From the NCBI RefSeq assembly GCF_023516595.1, contig NZ_JAMGBG010000013.1:186001-250000 (forward strand): a stretch of DNA of 64,000 bases, read 5' to 3'. Position 1 is the stretch's first letter. Every line of letters starts with the position of its first letter. Positions 1 through 8,011 of this stretch are shown here, in pieces. The notes below the pieces were generated by a model. It saw only the letters and a program-made list of their open reading frames with translations, did not search any database and was not told where the DNA came from. The position numbers and the translations under genes were made by a program. This DNA comes from Streptomyces neyagawaensis (GTDB lineage Bacteria > Actinomycetota > Actinomycetes > Streptomycetales > Streptomycetaceae).

Positions 1-1092
1 CACGGCTTCGCGCACGTCTTCCACGGCGAGGGCAACCAGGCGATCACCCGGCCGGTGGTCATGGCCGACGGCTTCAACCTGGGCAGGAGCGAACTGGAGT
101 GGCTGTACGCCGGCCTCGACGGCGGCGCCTACCCACTGTTGAGCGAACTGCGCCGCCGGGGCCGTGACGTCATCCTGCTCGGCTTCGACGAGCGCAGCGC
201 CTCCCTGCTGGACAACGCCGACGCCGCGATCGCCGCGATCCTGCGGACCCGCGCCGAGCAGTCGGGTGACACACGGCTGACCGTGGGCGGCTTCAGCATG
301 GGCGGCCTGGTCACCCGCTACGCCCTCGCCAAGCTGGAGACGCAGCGGATGGACCACCGCACCGCCGTGTACTTCTCGTACGACACCCCGCACCGCGGCG
401 CCGTCGTCCCCGTCGGCCTCCAGGCGTTCTCGCACTTCATCCCGGCACCGAACTCCTTCGCCCGGCAGATGAACAGCCCGGCCGCCCGGCAGATGCTGTG
501 GCGGCACTTCAACCCGGTGACCGGTGACGCCGCCATCGCCGTCGAGCGCACACAGTTCCTGACCGCGCTGTCCAAGGTCGGAGGCTGGCCCACCGTGCCG
601 AGGAGACTCGCGCTCGCCAACGGGCGCGGGGACGGCACGGGCCTCGCGATCCCGCCCGGCGAGACCGCGCTGAAGGTGGAGCGGATCTTCCCGGGGACCG
701 CCTTCCACACCCAGGCGCAGGGCAAGGACATCGTCGTCGCCGAGCTGAAACGACGGTTCCCGCCGACCGAGCGGACCATACTGACCAGCGACTTCCCTGA
801 GTTCGACGGCGCGCCCGGCGGCACCCTCCGCTCGTACGGCATCCTCGCCGACATGCTGAGGAGGTTCGGCGCGGGCATCGATCTGCGGCACGAGCACATC
901 TGCTTCGTCCCCACGGTCAGCGCGCTCGCGATCCGCGACCTCGACCAGCAGAAGGACCTGTACGCGGCCGTCGACGACCTGGACCCGGACGAGTCCGAGG
1001 CCGACGACTTCCTCTGCTCCTCGGAGACCACGGCGCACACCGCCATCACCCCGGAGCTCGGCGCGTGGCTGCTGGACCGGCTGCCCGACTGA
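1..1092 (+). CDS. lipase-like alpha/beta hydrolase, 5' end cut
   Basis: The reading frame is open from the first base, so the true start lies left of the window; 363 codons are visible. A GFSMGG sequence fits the GxSxG nucleophile elbow of alpha/beta hydrolases, and the surrounding text (VTRYALAK, then YDTPHRGAVVP) matches the usual lid/DTPHRG region of lipase-like esterases. No signal peptide can be judged because the N-terminus is missing. Substrate unknown. It ends 133 bp before the P450 gene and could share a lipid or sterol theme with it, but that is inference from position only. Confidence 0.75.
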   Translation, partial: HGFAHVFHGEGNQAITRPVVMADGFNLGRSELEWLYAGLDGGAYPLLSELRRRGRDVILLGFDERSASLLDNADAAIAAILRTRAEQSGDTRLTVGGFSMGGLVTRYALAKLETQRMDHRTAVYFSYDTPHRGAVVPVGLQAFSHFIPAPNSFARQMNSPAARQMLWRHFNPVTGDAAIAVERTQFLTALSKVGGWPTVPRRLALANGRGDGTGLAIPPGETALKVERIFPGTAFHTQAQGKDIVVAELKRRFPPTERTILTSDFPEFDGAPGGTLRSYGILADMLRRFGAGIDLRHEHICFVPTVSALAIRDLDQQKDLYAAVDDLDPDESEADDFLCSSETTAHTAITPELGAWLLDRLPD

Positions 1093-1133
1093 CCCGCCCG
1101 ACGGATTCGGGTCGCCGTAGCCCTTGCGACTTG

Positions 1134-1147
1134 TAGAACGCGTTACT
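1134..1147. promoter_or_regulatory. KstR-like operator upstream of the CYP125 gene
   Basis: TAGAACGCGTTACT lies about 80 bp before the P450 start. It fits the mycobacterial/rhodococcal KstR consensus TnnAACnnGTTnnA at every fixed position except the last, where T replaces A, and it has the palindromic core AACGCGTT. KstR is a TetR-family repressor of cholesterol catabolism genes, among which cyp125 is a classic target. No KstR gene is in this window, so the regulator is inferred. Confidence 0.45.
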
Positions 1148-1225
1148 ACGGTCACGGCGACCCGGATAACTGATGGACCGTCAGGGACGGTCCGTCGGAG
1201 ACCGTCTGAGCGACGGGAGTCGACC

Positions 1226-2461
1226 ATGCCCTGTCCAGCGCTGCCCGACGGGTTCGACCTCACCGACCCGGATCTGCTCCACCACCGTGTCCCCCTCCCC
1301 GAGTTCGCCGAGCTGCGCCGCACGGAACCGGTCCACTGGGTCCCGCAGGCGCCGGGCCTCGCGGGCTTCGGCGACGAGGGCTACTGGGCCGTGACCCGGC
1401 ACGCGGACGTCAAGTACGTCTCCACCCACCCCGAGTTGTACTCGTCGTTCCTGAACACGGCGATCATCCGGTTCAACGAGCACATCGAGCGGGACGCCAT
1501 CGACGCGCAGCGGCTGATCCTGCTGAACATGGACCCTCCGGAGCACACCCGGGTACGGCAGATCGTCCAGCGGGTGTTCACCCCGCGGGCGATCCGCGCC
1601 CTGGAGGACAACCTGCGCGAGAGGGCCCACGCCATCGCGCGCGAGGCGCTCGCCCAGCCCGGCCCCTTCGACTTCGTCACCCAGGTCGCCTGCGAACTGC
1701 CCCTCCAGGCCATAGCGGAGCTGATCGGCATCCCGCAGGACGACCGGGCGAAGATCTTCGAGTGGTCGAACCGGATGATCTCGTACGACGACCCGGAGTA
1801 CGCCATCACCGAAGAGGTCGGCCAGGAGTCGGCCACCGAACTCATCGCGTACGCGATGAACATGGCCGCCGACCGCAAGCAGTGCCCGGCGAAGGACATC
1901 GTGAGCACGCTGGTCGCCGCCGAGGACGAGGGGAGCCTCGCCTCGGACGAGTTCGGGTTCTTCGTGCTGATGCTGGCGGTCGCGGGCAACGAGACCACCC
2001 GCAACGCCATCACCCACGGCATGCACGCCTTCCTCACCCACCCCGACCAGTGGGACCTGTTCAAGCGGGAGCGTCCGGCGACGGCCGCCGAGGAGATCGT
2101 CCGCTGGGCCACGCCCGTCAACTCCTTCCAGCGGACCGCCACCCAGGACACCGAACTCGGCGGCAAGCGGATCAGGAAGGGCGACCGCGTCGGCATCTTC
2201 TACGCCTCCGCCAACCACGACCCCGAGGTGTTCGAGAACCCCGACGCCTTCGACATCACCCGCGACCCGAACCCCCACCTGGGCTTCGGCGGCGGCGGCC
2301 CGCACTTCTGCCTCGGCAAGTCCCTGGCGGTGCTGGAGATCGACCTCATCTTCAACGCGGTCGCCGACGCCCTGCCGAACCTGCGGCTCGTCGGCGACCC
2401 GGACCGGCTGCGCTCGGCCTGGATCAACGGGGTCAAACACCTCCAGGTCAGCGCGGGCTGA
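1226..2461 (+). CDS. cyp125: cytochrome P450, CYP125-type steroid C26/C27 monooxygenase
   Basis: 411 aa. It contains the I-helix motif AGNETTRN (residues 253-260), an EIVR ExxR motif and the heme loop FGGGGPHFCLGKSLA with the thiolate Cys362. Long stretches match what I know of Mycobacterium tuberculosis CYP125 (ELPLQAIAELIGIPQDDR, ADEFGFFVLMLAVAGNETTRN-like, NPNPHLGFGG, INGVKHLQV). CYP125 enzymes oxidise the terminal methyl of cholesterol/cholestenone side chains, using ferredoxin and reductase, neither of which is nearby. The ATG at 1226 is chosen because GACGGGAG precedes it at suitable distance; longer in-frame starts give a non-family N-terminus. A branched alkane or terpenoid substrate is an alternative. 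Confidence 0.88.
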   Translation: MPCPALPDGFDLTDPDLLHHRVPLPEFAELRRTEPVHWVPQAPGLAGFGDEGYWAVTRHADVKYVSTHPELYSSFLNTAIIRFNEHIERDAIDAQRLILLNMDPPEHTRVRQIVQRVFTPRAIRALEDNLRERAHAIAREALAQPGPFDFVTQVACELPLQAIAELIGIPQDDRAKIFEWSNRMISYDDPEYAITEEVGQESATELIAYAMNMAADRKQCPAKDIVSTLVAAEDEGSLASDEFGFFVLMLAVAGNETTRNAITHGMHAFLTHPDQWDLFKRERPATAAEEIVRWATPVNSFQRTATQDTELGGKRIRKGDRVGIFYASANHDPEVFENPDAFDITRDPNPHLGFGGGGPHFCLGKSLAVLEIDLIFNAVADALPNLRLVGDPDRLRSAWINGVKHLQVSAG

Positions 2462-2479
2462 CACCCCGGCCCCCGACTC

Positions 2480-2509
2480 GGGCCGACGGCCTCCCGGCGC
2501 CGTCGGCCC
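2480..2509 (+). terminator. hairpin terminator after the P450 gene
   Basis: Perfect 11-bp stem GGGCCGACGGC/GCCGTCGGCCC with an 8-nt loop, starting 19 bp after the P450 stop codon. No T tract follows, as is common for Streptomyces terminators. Confidence 0.55.
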
Positions 2510-2764
2510 GTTCCCCGCGCCCGCGCGTCCCAACGGCGTCCCAGAGGCCCCCCGTTCGCGCAGGTCAGCGGGGGTGGGACGGTCCCACCGTCCCGGCGCG
2601 GCGGCCGCTGTTGCCGGGGGTTCCCGGCTGCCTGAATCTGTGGACGTCGCCGCCGCCGTCGGAACGACACGGACGACGGCGCGCCTCATTCACCGGGGGC
2701 CCGGCCCTGTCCAGCACGGCGCCGGCTCCCACCCGTTCATGTGTCACACACCGAAGGAACCCTC

Positions 2765-3226
2765 GTGAACAAGTCCCGCATGGGCCGCGCGATCGCGGCC
2801 TCGGCCGTGCTGATCGGCAGCGGCGCCATCGTCTTCGTCCCCGCGTCGGCGGCCTCGGCCACCGAGGACGACTGCGACGGCATCGCCGTCATCGGCCGCT
2901 TCCGGGCCGTCGAGTCCGGTGCCTCGTTCGACTTCCGGGGCCGCCGCGTCGAGCTGCAGAACGAGTCGGCGCTCGACCGCTACAGCCGCGCGGAGATCAA
3001 GTCCGGCCGCCAGTCCGGCGACCGGCTGTGGGTCGACCGCAGCTTCCGCTCGTTCCCCGACTTCAAGGGCATCGTCAGCGACCAGAACGCCAAGCGCGAC
3101 GGCTGGAAGATGTGCGGCCCCTACACCGGCAGCCGCACCCAGTCCGTCTACAACTCCAACTACGCCGCCCGCGCCTGCGGGGAGTTCGACGGCATCACCA
3201 AGTGCGGTAAGTGGTACGTGGACTGA
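2765..3226 (+). CDS. small secreted protein, function unknown
   Basis: 153 aa from the GTG at 2765, which has GAAGGAAC just upstream; an in-frame ATG at 2741 has no ribosome site. The N-terminus is a Sec signal peptide (basic NKSRMGR, hydrophobic stretch, ASA cleavage site near residue 33). The mature part has four cysteines (DDCDG, MCGP, ACGEF, KCGKW), so two disulfides are likely, and is rich in Arg/Asp/Tyr. I do not recognise the family. It opens a run of exported proteins reaching to 5.5 kb. Confidence 0.75.
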   Translation: MNKSRMGRAIAASAVLIGSGAIVFVPASAASATEDDCDGIAVIGRFRAVESGASFDFRGRRVELQNESALDRYSRAEIKSGRQSGDRLWVDRSFRSFPDFKGIVSDQNAKRDGWKMCGPYTGSRTQSVYNSNYAARACGEFDGITKCGKWYVD

Positions 3227-3280
3227 CCCACCCCCACGACGGGGCACCCCACCGGCGCCCCACGCCGTGACCGCACCCCG

Positions 3281-3321
3281 CAAGGCCGCCCCCCGTCCCC
3301 CGAGGACGGGCGGCGGCCTTG
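3281..3321 (+). terminator. two-part hairpin terminator
   Basis: Outer arms CAAGGCCGCC and GGCGGCCTTG (10 bp) enclose an inner stem CCCGTCC/GGACGGG. It lies 55 bp after the secreted-protein stop and separates it from the next gene. Confidence 0.6.
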
Positions 3322-3475
3322 TCGCGTACCGGGACTCGCTGCCGACCACGATTCCTCCCCCGAACTGTGAACCGCCTCCGATGCCTTTCTGACCGGACTC
3401 TGAGGGAGGACTGAAAACATACGGCGCAGTCGGCGGACATCCCCCAAAACTCCGCCCCTCCTCATGGAGCAATCA

Positions 3476-4111
3476 ATGGCATTCGCGCACCGCGGAAACG
3501 GTTCGACTCGGCGTTTCCGCACTGCCGGGACCCTCGCAGCTCTGACCATGGGTGCCTCCCTGCTCGCGGCCCCCCAGGCATTCGCCGCCGGCCCCACCCA
3601 GGCCGAACTCCTCAAGGCGTGCGACTGGGCCAGCCTCTGCAACTTCCACCCGCAGAGCTACTGGGGCTACACCGGCCCGAAACACCAGGTGGGAAGCACC
3701 GCCTACAACTGCGGCACCAACACCAACCAGCACCGCATCGACTGGTCGGACACCACCACCGCCGCCAACACCGTCGGTGTCTCCGTCTCGGCGTCGTACA
3801 AGTTCTCGCTGGTCTTCGAGGCCTCCGTCGAGACCAGCTACAGCCACACCTGGGAGAACTCCCACACGGACACCGAGTCCAACACCATCAACATCTCGCC
3901 GCGCAGTGTCGGCTGGCTGGAACGCGGCACCTCGAAGCAGCAGGCAAAGGGCTGGTGGGAGATCCAGTTCAAGAACAAGTACTACGACCACTACGTCTGG
4001 TACATCTACGACTTCCAGCAGTCCGGCTTCAACAAGGACAACCCGAGCTACGGATACGTCAACTTCAAGGACCGGAAGATGACCTCCGCCGAAATCGGCG
4101 CGCACTGCTGA
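3476..4111 (+). CDS. secreted protein resembling aerolysin/ETX-type beta-pore formers
   Basis: 211 aa. The ATG at 3476 is preferred over one at 3464 because GGAG sits 6 nt before it. A long Sec signal ends at QAFA/AG (about residue 38). The mature region starts with a Cys pair (CDWASLC) and then has a stretch of alternating polar/hydrophobic residues rich in Ser/Thr (VGVSVSASYKFSLVFEAS, then ETSYSHTWENSHTDTESNT), followed by ISPRSVGWLERG and an aromatic C-terminal part. This layout resembles the stem-loop and adjacent strands of aerolysin/epsilon-toxin/MTX2 proteins. Known: that fold makes beta-barrel pores. Inferred: a pore-forming or membrane-active role here. It could instead be a non-toxic beta-rich domain. 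Confidence 0.6.
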   Translation: MAFAHRGNGSTRRFRTAGTLAALTMGASLLAAPQAFAAGPTQAELLKACDWASLCNFHPQSYWGYTGPKHQVGSTAYNCGTNTNQHRIDWSDTTTAANTVGVSVSASYKFSLVFEASVETSYSHTWENSHTDTESNTINISPRSVGWLERGTSKQQAKGWWEIQFKNKYYDHYVWYIYDFQQSGFNKDNPSYGYVNFKDRKMTSAEIGAHC

Positions 4112-4142
4112 ACGGGCGGCACGGCTCGTCGTAGGAATGATC

Positions 4143-5054
4143 ATGCGTGATGCGAGGAATTCTTCCGTGATATCAAGAATGCACAGAATTCATTCCCCGC
4201 TCGGAATGCTCGCCCTCGCGGTCTGCTCGCTCCTGCTGCTCTCCGGCTGCGCCGGCGGGCCGGCCGGCGGCAGCCGCGCCGGCCACGCGGAGCGCGAGCC
4301 GGCCGTGATCGGCACCGACGGCTCCGCCGAGAGCCGGGTCGTCGCGGCGATCTACCGCGAACTCCTCGCGGCCGCCGGGCAGAAGGCGCGGACCTCGGAC
4401 ACCGCGTACGTGTCCCCCGCCCACACCGCCCAGGCCGTGGTGGACGGGGAGATCAGCATCGCGCCCGCCTACGAGAGCACCATGCTGCGCGCCCTGCCGG
4501 GCGGCCAGACCCTGCCCGGCAACATGGAGGCGACGCTGAGCATGGCGCTGCCTCCCGGGATCGTCGCCCTGCCTGCGGCCGCGGCGCAGCGCGGGCTGGT
4601 CGTCGCGGTCACCGAGGCCACCGCCGACCGGTACGGGCTGCTCGGCCTCGACGACCTCGGAGCGGTGAAGGACCGTCTGACCCTCGGCGGCCCCGCCTCC
4701 GGTGATCCCGGCGCCCCGTCCGCCGCCTCCGTGAAGAAGGCGTACGGCGTCACCCTCGCCCCGGCGGGGACCTCACGGACGGCGGACGTGCTGGTGCTGC
4801 GCAGCAGCGACCCCGCGCTCGCCCGCGGCGGACTGGTCGTCCTCGGCGACCCCGAGTCCGTCGTCCCGCCCGAGCATGTCTTCCCGCTCATCAGCGCACC
4901 CGCCGTGGACGCCACCGGCAGGGCGGCCCTCGCCCGCGTCAACGACCTCTTGACAACAGGTCAGTTGGCCACGCTCGCCGCCTCGGTCGAGGCGGGCGGG
5001 GCTCCCGGAAAGGCGGCCAGGACCTGGCTGCGCGCCCAGGGCCTGCTGCGCTGA
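4143..5054 (+). CDS. OsmF/ProX-type substrate-binding lipoprotein
   Basis: 303 aa. The N-terminus carries a lipobox LLLLSGC with Cys36 as the lipidated residue. The mature part has the opening of quaternary-amine/compatible-solute binding proteins (IGTDGSAESRVVAAIY, then a domain with PAYESTMLRAL and a late VNDLLTT segment), about the usual length. No permease or ATPase gene is adjacent, so it is an orphan receptor or works with a transporter elsewhere. Start choice is uncertain: ATG 4143 has AGGA 6 nt before it, but GTG 4167 (after GAGGA) or ATG 4179 would give a more ordinary signal length. It begins 31 bp after the putative pore former and may be cotranscribed with it. Confidence 0.72.
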   Translation: MRDARNSSVISRMHRIHSPLGMLALAVCSLLLLSGCAGGPAGGSRAGHAEREPAVIGTDGSAESRVVAAIYRELLAAAGQKARTSDTAYVSPAHTAQAVVDGEISIAPAYESTMLRALPGGQTLPGNMEATLSMALPPGIVALPAAAAQRGLVVAVTEATADRYGLLGLDDLGAVKDRLTLGGPASGDPGAPSAASVKKAYGVTLAPAGTSRTADVLVLRSSDPALARGGLVVLGDPESVVPPEHVFPLISAPAVDATGRAALARVNDLLTTGQLATLAASVEAGGAPGKAARTWLRAQGLLR

Positions 5055-5133
5055 TCCCCCCGTCCTCCCCCCTCGTCCCTCCTCATCCCCGCTCACTCAG
5101 AGCTCCCGCTCACTCAGAAATGGTGGTCCTCCC

Positions 5134-5499
5134 ATGCGCAGCCTCAAGCGCAAGTTCGCTGCGGCGGCACTCGTCGCGGGCACCGTCCTCGGCACGCTGG
5201 CGATCCCGGGCACGGCCTTCGCCGGCACCAAGAACGTCCAGCTCCGGATCTGCAGCGGCTCGAACGAGACCGTGAAGTTCTTCTTCGTCGGCGAGAACCA
5301 GTTCGGCGACTGGGTCGGCTCCCGGTTCTGGGAGATCGCGCCGAAGGGCTGCACCACGGCCGAGGGCTACTGGTGGGTGGCCGGCCGCTCGGTGGAGTTC
5401 CACCACCGCAAGCCCAGCACGGGCTGGCGGTGGGAGCCCCGGCTCATCTCCGCGAACGACACCAGGGACGGCGCCACGTACGACCTGTGGATCGGCTGA
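5134..5499 (+). CDS. small secreted protein, function unknown
   Basis: 121 aa with a clear Sec signal (MRSLKRK, hydrophobic core, cleavage after TAFA near residue 31). The mature 90 residues are rich in aromatic residues and contain two cysteines (RICSG, KGCTT), probably one disulfide, and the Trp-rich segments YWWVAGRS and GWRWEPR. Not recognised; Trp-rich secreted domains of this size are often carbohydrate- or surface-binding, but this is a guess. The ribosome site is weak. Immediately upstream CGCTCACTCAGA is repeated 17 bp apart. Confidence 0.7.
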   Translation: MRSLKRKFAAAALVAGTVLGTLAIPGTAFAGTKNVQLRICSGSNETVKFFFVGENQFGDWVGSRFWEIAPKGCTTAEGYWWVAGRSVEFHHRKPSTGWRWEPRLISANDTRDGATYDLWIG

Positions 5500-5525
5500 C
5501 GGTCAGCCGCCGCCGGAGCTGACGG

Positions 5526-7595
5526 TCAGCCACGGACGGGGTCCCGTGGGCCGCTTGTGGCGGTCTGCGGGGCCCCGTCGTCCGTCTTCCCGTCGTCCTC
5601 GTCCGTGCCCGGTGCCACCCGCGGTCCCGTCAGGAGGTGGGTGAGGGCGAAGCCCGCGCCGACGACGGCCGCGCCGCCGACCGCGTCGAGGACCCAGTGG
5701 TTGCCGGTCGCGACGATCGCCGCGACCGTGAACGTCGGGTGCAGCAGACCGAGGGCCTTCATCCACCACCGGGGGGCCACGATCGCGATGGTCAGCCCGC
5801 ACCACAGGGACCAGCCGAAGTGCAGCGAGGGCATCGCCGCGTACTGGTTGGCCAGCTGGGTCAGCGTGCCGTAGTCCGGCTTGGAGAAGTCCTGGACGCC
5901 GTGGATCGTGTCGATGATGCCGAGGCCCGGCATCAGCCGGGGAGGCGCCAGCGGGTAGAAGAAGAACCCGACGAGCGCGAGGAGCGTGGTGAAGCCGAGG
6001 GCCGTACGGGCCCAGCGGTAGTCGGCGGGGCGGCGCCAGTACAGGATGCCGAGGACGGTCAGCGGTGCCACGAAGTGGAACGACGTGTAGTAGAAGTCGA
6101 AGAAGGTCCGCGGCCAGCCGACCTGGACCACCGCGTGGTTGACCCAGTGCTCGATGTCGATGAACAGCGCCTTCTCGATCCCGAGGATCTGCCGGGCGTG
6201 CTCCTCGGCGACGGCACGGCTGCCGGCCGCCTCCAGCCGGGTGCGCTGGTAGGCGGCGTACGTGACGCGGATCAGCAGCAGTTCGAGCAGCAGGTTGGGG
6301 CGGGTGGCGACCCGGCGCAGCAGCGGCGCCCAGCTGAAGCGGGTCTGTGCCTTCGGCGCGTACACGGTCGGAATCGGGTGCCGGTAGTACTCCGAGGTGC
6401 GGGACAGGAACGGCACCACCAGCGCCGAGGCGAGCGCCGCCAACAGGACGACGTTGTCCCGCGCCGGGTGCAGGACACCGACGTTCGGCACCATCATCTT
6501 CGCGGGCAGCGTCATCACCAGGACGACGGCGACCGGCCACACGTACCGCGCGGAGGCCTTCTTGCCGACCCGGCCGACCGCCGCCAGCAGCACCCACAGC
6601 AGCTGGTGCTTCCAGGACGTCGGCGAGACGGCGACCACGACGCAGCCGGTGATGGCGACGGCGAGCAGCAACTGCCCGTCGCGGGCGTAGTGGATGGCGC
6701 GGCGCATGCCGAACACGGCGACGGCCGTGGCCAGCGTGAAGAAGACCGCGATCTCCAGCGGGCCTTCGAGGCCGAGCCGCAGCAGCGCCCCGTGCAGCGA
6801 CTGGTTGGCGAGGTCGTCCGCCCGGCCGCCCAGGCCCACACCCGCCAGATGGTGCACCCAGTAGGCGTACGAGTCGTGCGGCATCACCGCCCAGGCGAGA
6901 GCGGTGGCGCCGGCGAAGGTGCCACCGGTGCTCGCGGCGGCCCGGCGGCGGCCGGTGAACCACAGCAGCGGCACGAACAGCAACAGGGCCGGCTGGAAGG
7001 CCGCGGCGACCCCTATGAAGACACCGCTGGCGCGCTCACCGCGTACCGCGAAGCAGCCCGCGAGGACGAGCAGCACGGGGATGATGCTGGTCTGGCCCAG
7101 GTAGAGGGTGTTGCGGACCGGCAGCGACAGCATCAGCAGGGTGACCGCGACGGGCGCCGCCAGCAGGGCTGTTCGACGGGTGACGGGCTGCGGCAGGGCG
7201 CGGGCGGCGACCAGACCGAGGGCGACGACCAGTAACAGCGTGCCGAAGGTCCAGCCCCAGCCGAGGGCCTGTTCGGCCGCACGGGTGAGGGGCTTGAGGA
7301 CGAGTCCGCCGAACGGGGTACCCGTGAACCGCGTCGAGTCGTACAGCGAGCCCGTGACGTGCAGAACTCCGTCGGGTCCGACCCAGGTCTCCAGGTCCGT
7401 CAGCCGCTCACTCCTGGGCGTGTGCAGGACGACCGCGACCTGCCGCACCGCCAGGACCGCCGCGATCAGCCACAGCACGGCGCACACCGTCCCCCAACGG
7501 GCCGCCGCCCCACCCGTGCCAACGGCACCGCCCGGCCCGCCCTGTTCCGCGTTCGCCACGCCCTGTCGTCCCTCCCGTCCCGTTCGCCGTCCCAT
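5526..7595 (-). CDS. bifunctional GT87 glycosyltransferase / PAP2 phosphatase membrane protein
   Basis: 689 aa, two modules. The N-terminal about 420 residues form a polytopic GT-C-type module like GT87 mannosyltransferases, which use polyprenyl-phosphate sugars. The C-terminal about 250 residues are a PAP2 phosphatase: PSLHFGWS and GNHWVLDAVGG supply the conserved His residues of that family, with an ERxxFxDxE-like IEKALFIDIEHWVNHAV segment before them. Plausible role: envelope glycolipid assembly and lipid-phosphate recycling. Start could be ATG 7595 or GTG 7559; the latter has GGGAGGG upstream. It is convergent with the small secreted gene (26 bp apart), and a MITE lies just before its start. 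Confidence 0.85.
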   Translation of the reverse strand: MGRRTGREGRQGVANAEQGGPGGAVGTGGAAARWGTVCAVLWLIAAVLAVRQVAVVLHTPRSERLTDLETWVGPDGVLHVTGSLYDSTRFTGTPFGGLVLKPLTRAAEQALGWGWTFGTLLLVVALGLVAARALPQPVTRRTALLAAPVAVTLLMLSLPVRNTLYLGQTSIIPVLLVLAGCFAVRGERASGVFIGVAAAFQPALLLFVPLLWFTGRRRAAASTGGTFAGATALAWAVMPHDSYAYWVHHLAGVGLGGRADDLANQSLHGALLRLGLEGPLEIAVFFTLATAVAVFGMRRAIHYARDGQLLLAVAITGCVVVAVSPTSWKHQLLWVLLAAVGRVGKKASARYVWPVAVVLVMTLPAKMMVPNVGVLHPARDNVVLLAALASALVVPFLSRTSEYYRHPIPTVYAPKAQTRFSWAPLLRRVATRPNLLLELLLIRVTYAAYQRTRLEAAGSRAVAEEHARQILGIEKALFIDIEHWVNHAVVQVGWPRTFFDFYYTSFHFVAPLTVLGILYWRRPADYRWARTALGFTTLLALVGFFFYPLAPPRLMPGLGIIDTIHGVQDFSKPDYGTLTQLANQYAAMPSLHFGWSLWCGLTIAIVAPRWWMKALGLLHPTFTVAAIVATGNHWVLDAVGGAAVVGAGFALTHLLTGPRVAPGTDEDDGKTDDGAPQTATSGPRDPVRG

Positions 7596-7616
7596 GGAAA
7601 GGCCTCGCACCGCCCT

Positions 7617-7804
7617 AGGGTCTGTCGTTTGGATCACGCCTGGGCCGTGGGGCTTGGCACGCACATCTGCGGCGTTGTCGTCGGTTGCCAACGCTCCGCG
7701 TTGACGCCCTCCTCCGCCTTGCAGCTGCACGCACCTAGCCCCACTCACCGGCAGCCATCAAGGTGCCGTGACCCGAAGCCGGCATGATCCAAACGACAGA
7801 CCCT
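7617..7804. mobile_element. 188-bp MITE with 24-bp terminal inverted repeats
   Basis: The left end AGGGTCTGTCGTTTGGATCA plus CGCC is matched at 23 of 24 positions by the inverted right end (7781-7804). The interior has no coding capacity. The end sequence resembles those of IS5-group transposases common in Streptomyces (from memory, not searched), so this is probably a deletion derivative mobilised in trans. No unambiguous target duplication is visible. It occupies most of the space between the divergent GT87-PAP2 and DUF2330 genes and may supply or disturb their promoters. Confidence 0.75.
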
Positions 7805-8011
7805 GGTGGTGAGACACCGGCAACTTCGGCGTCACCCTCCGGCCGCCCGTGTTTCGTCCGGAAGACGATAGTCCGCTCTGGGCCGTGGAAGGGCTCAAGG
7901 GCACGACGGGGATCACGGATGCACATCGCGGCCGGGGTTGTGACCGGCCACGGACAATCACCTGGGAGCATGGGCCCTTGCACGGACGCACGGAGGGAAG
8001 GGCGACGGGGG

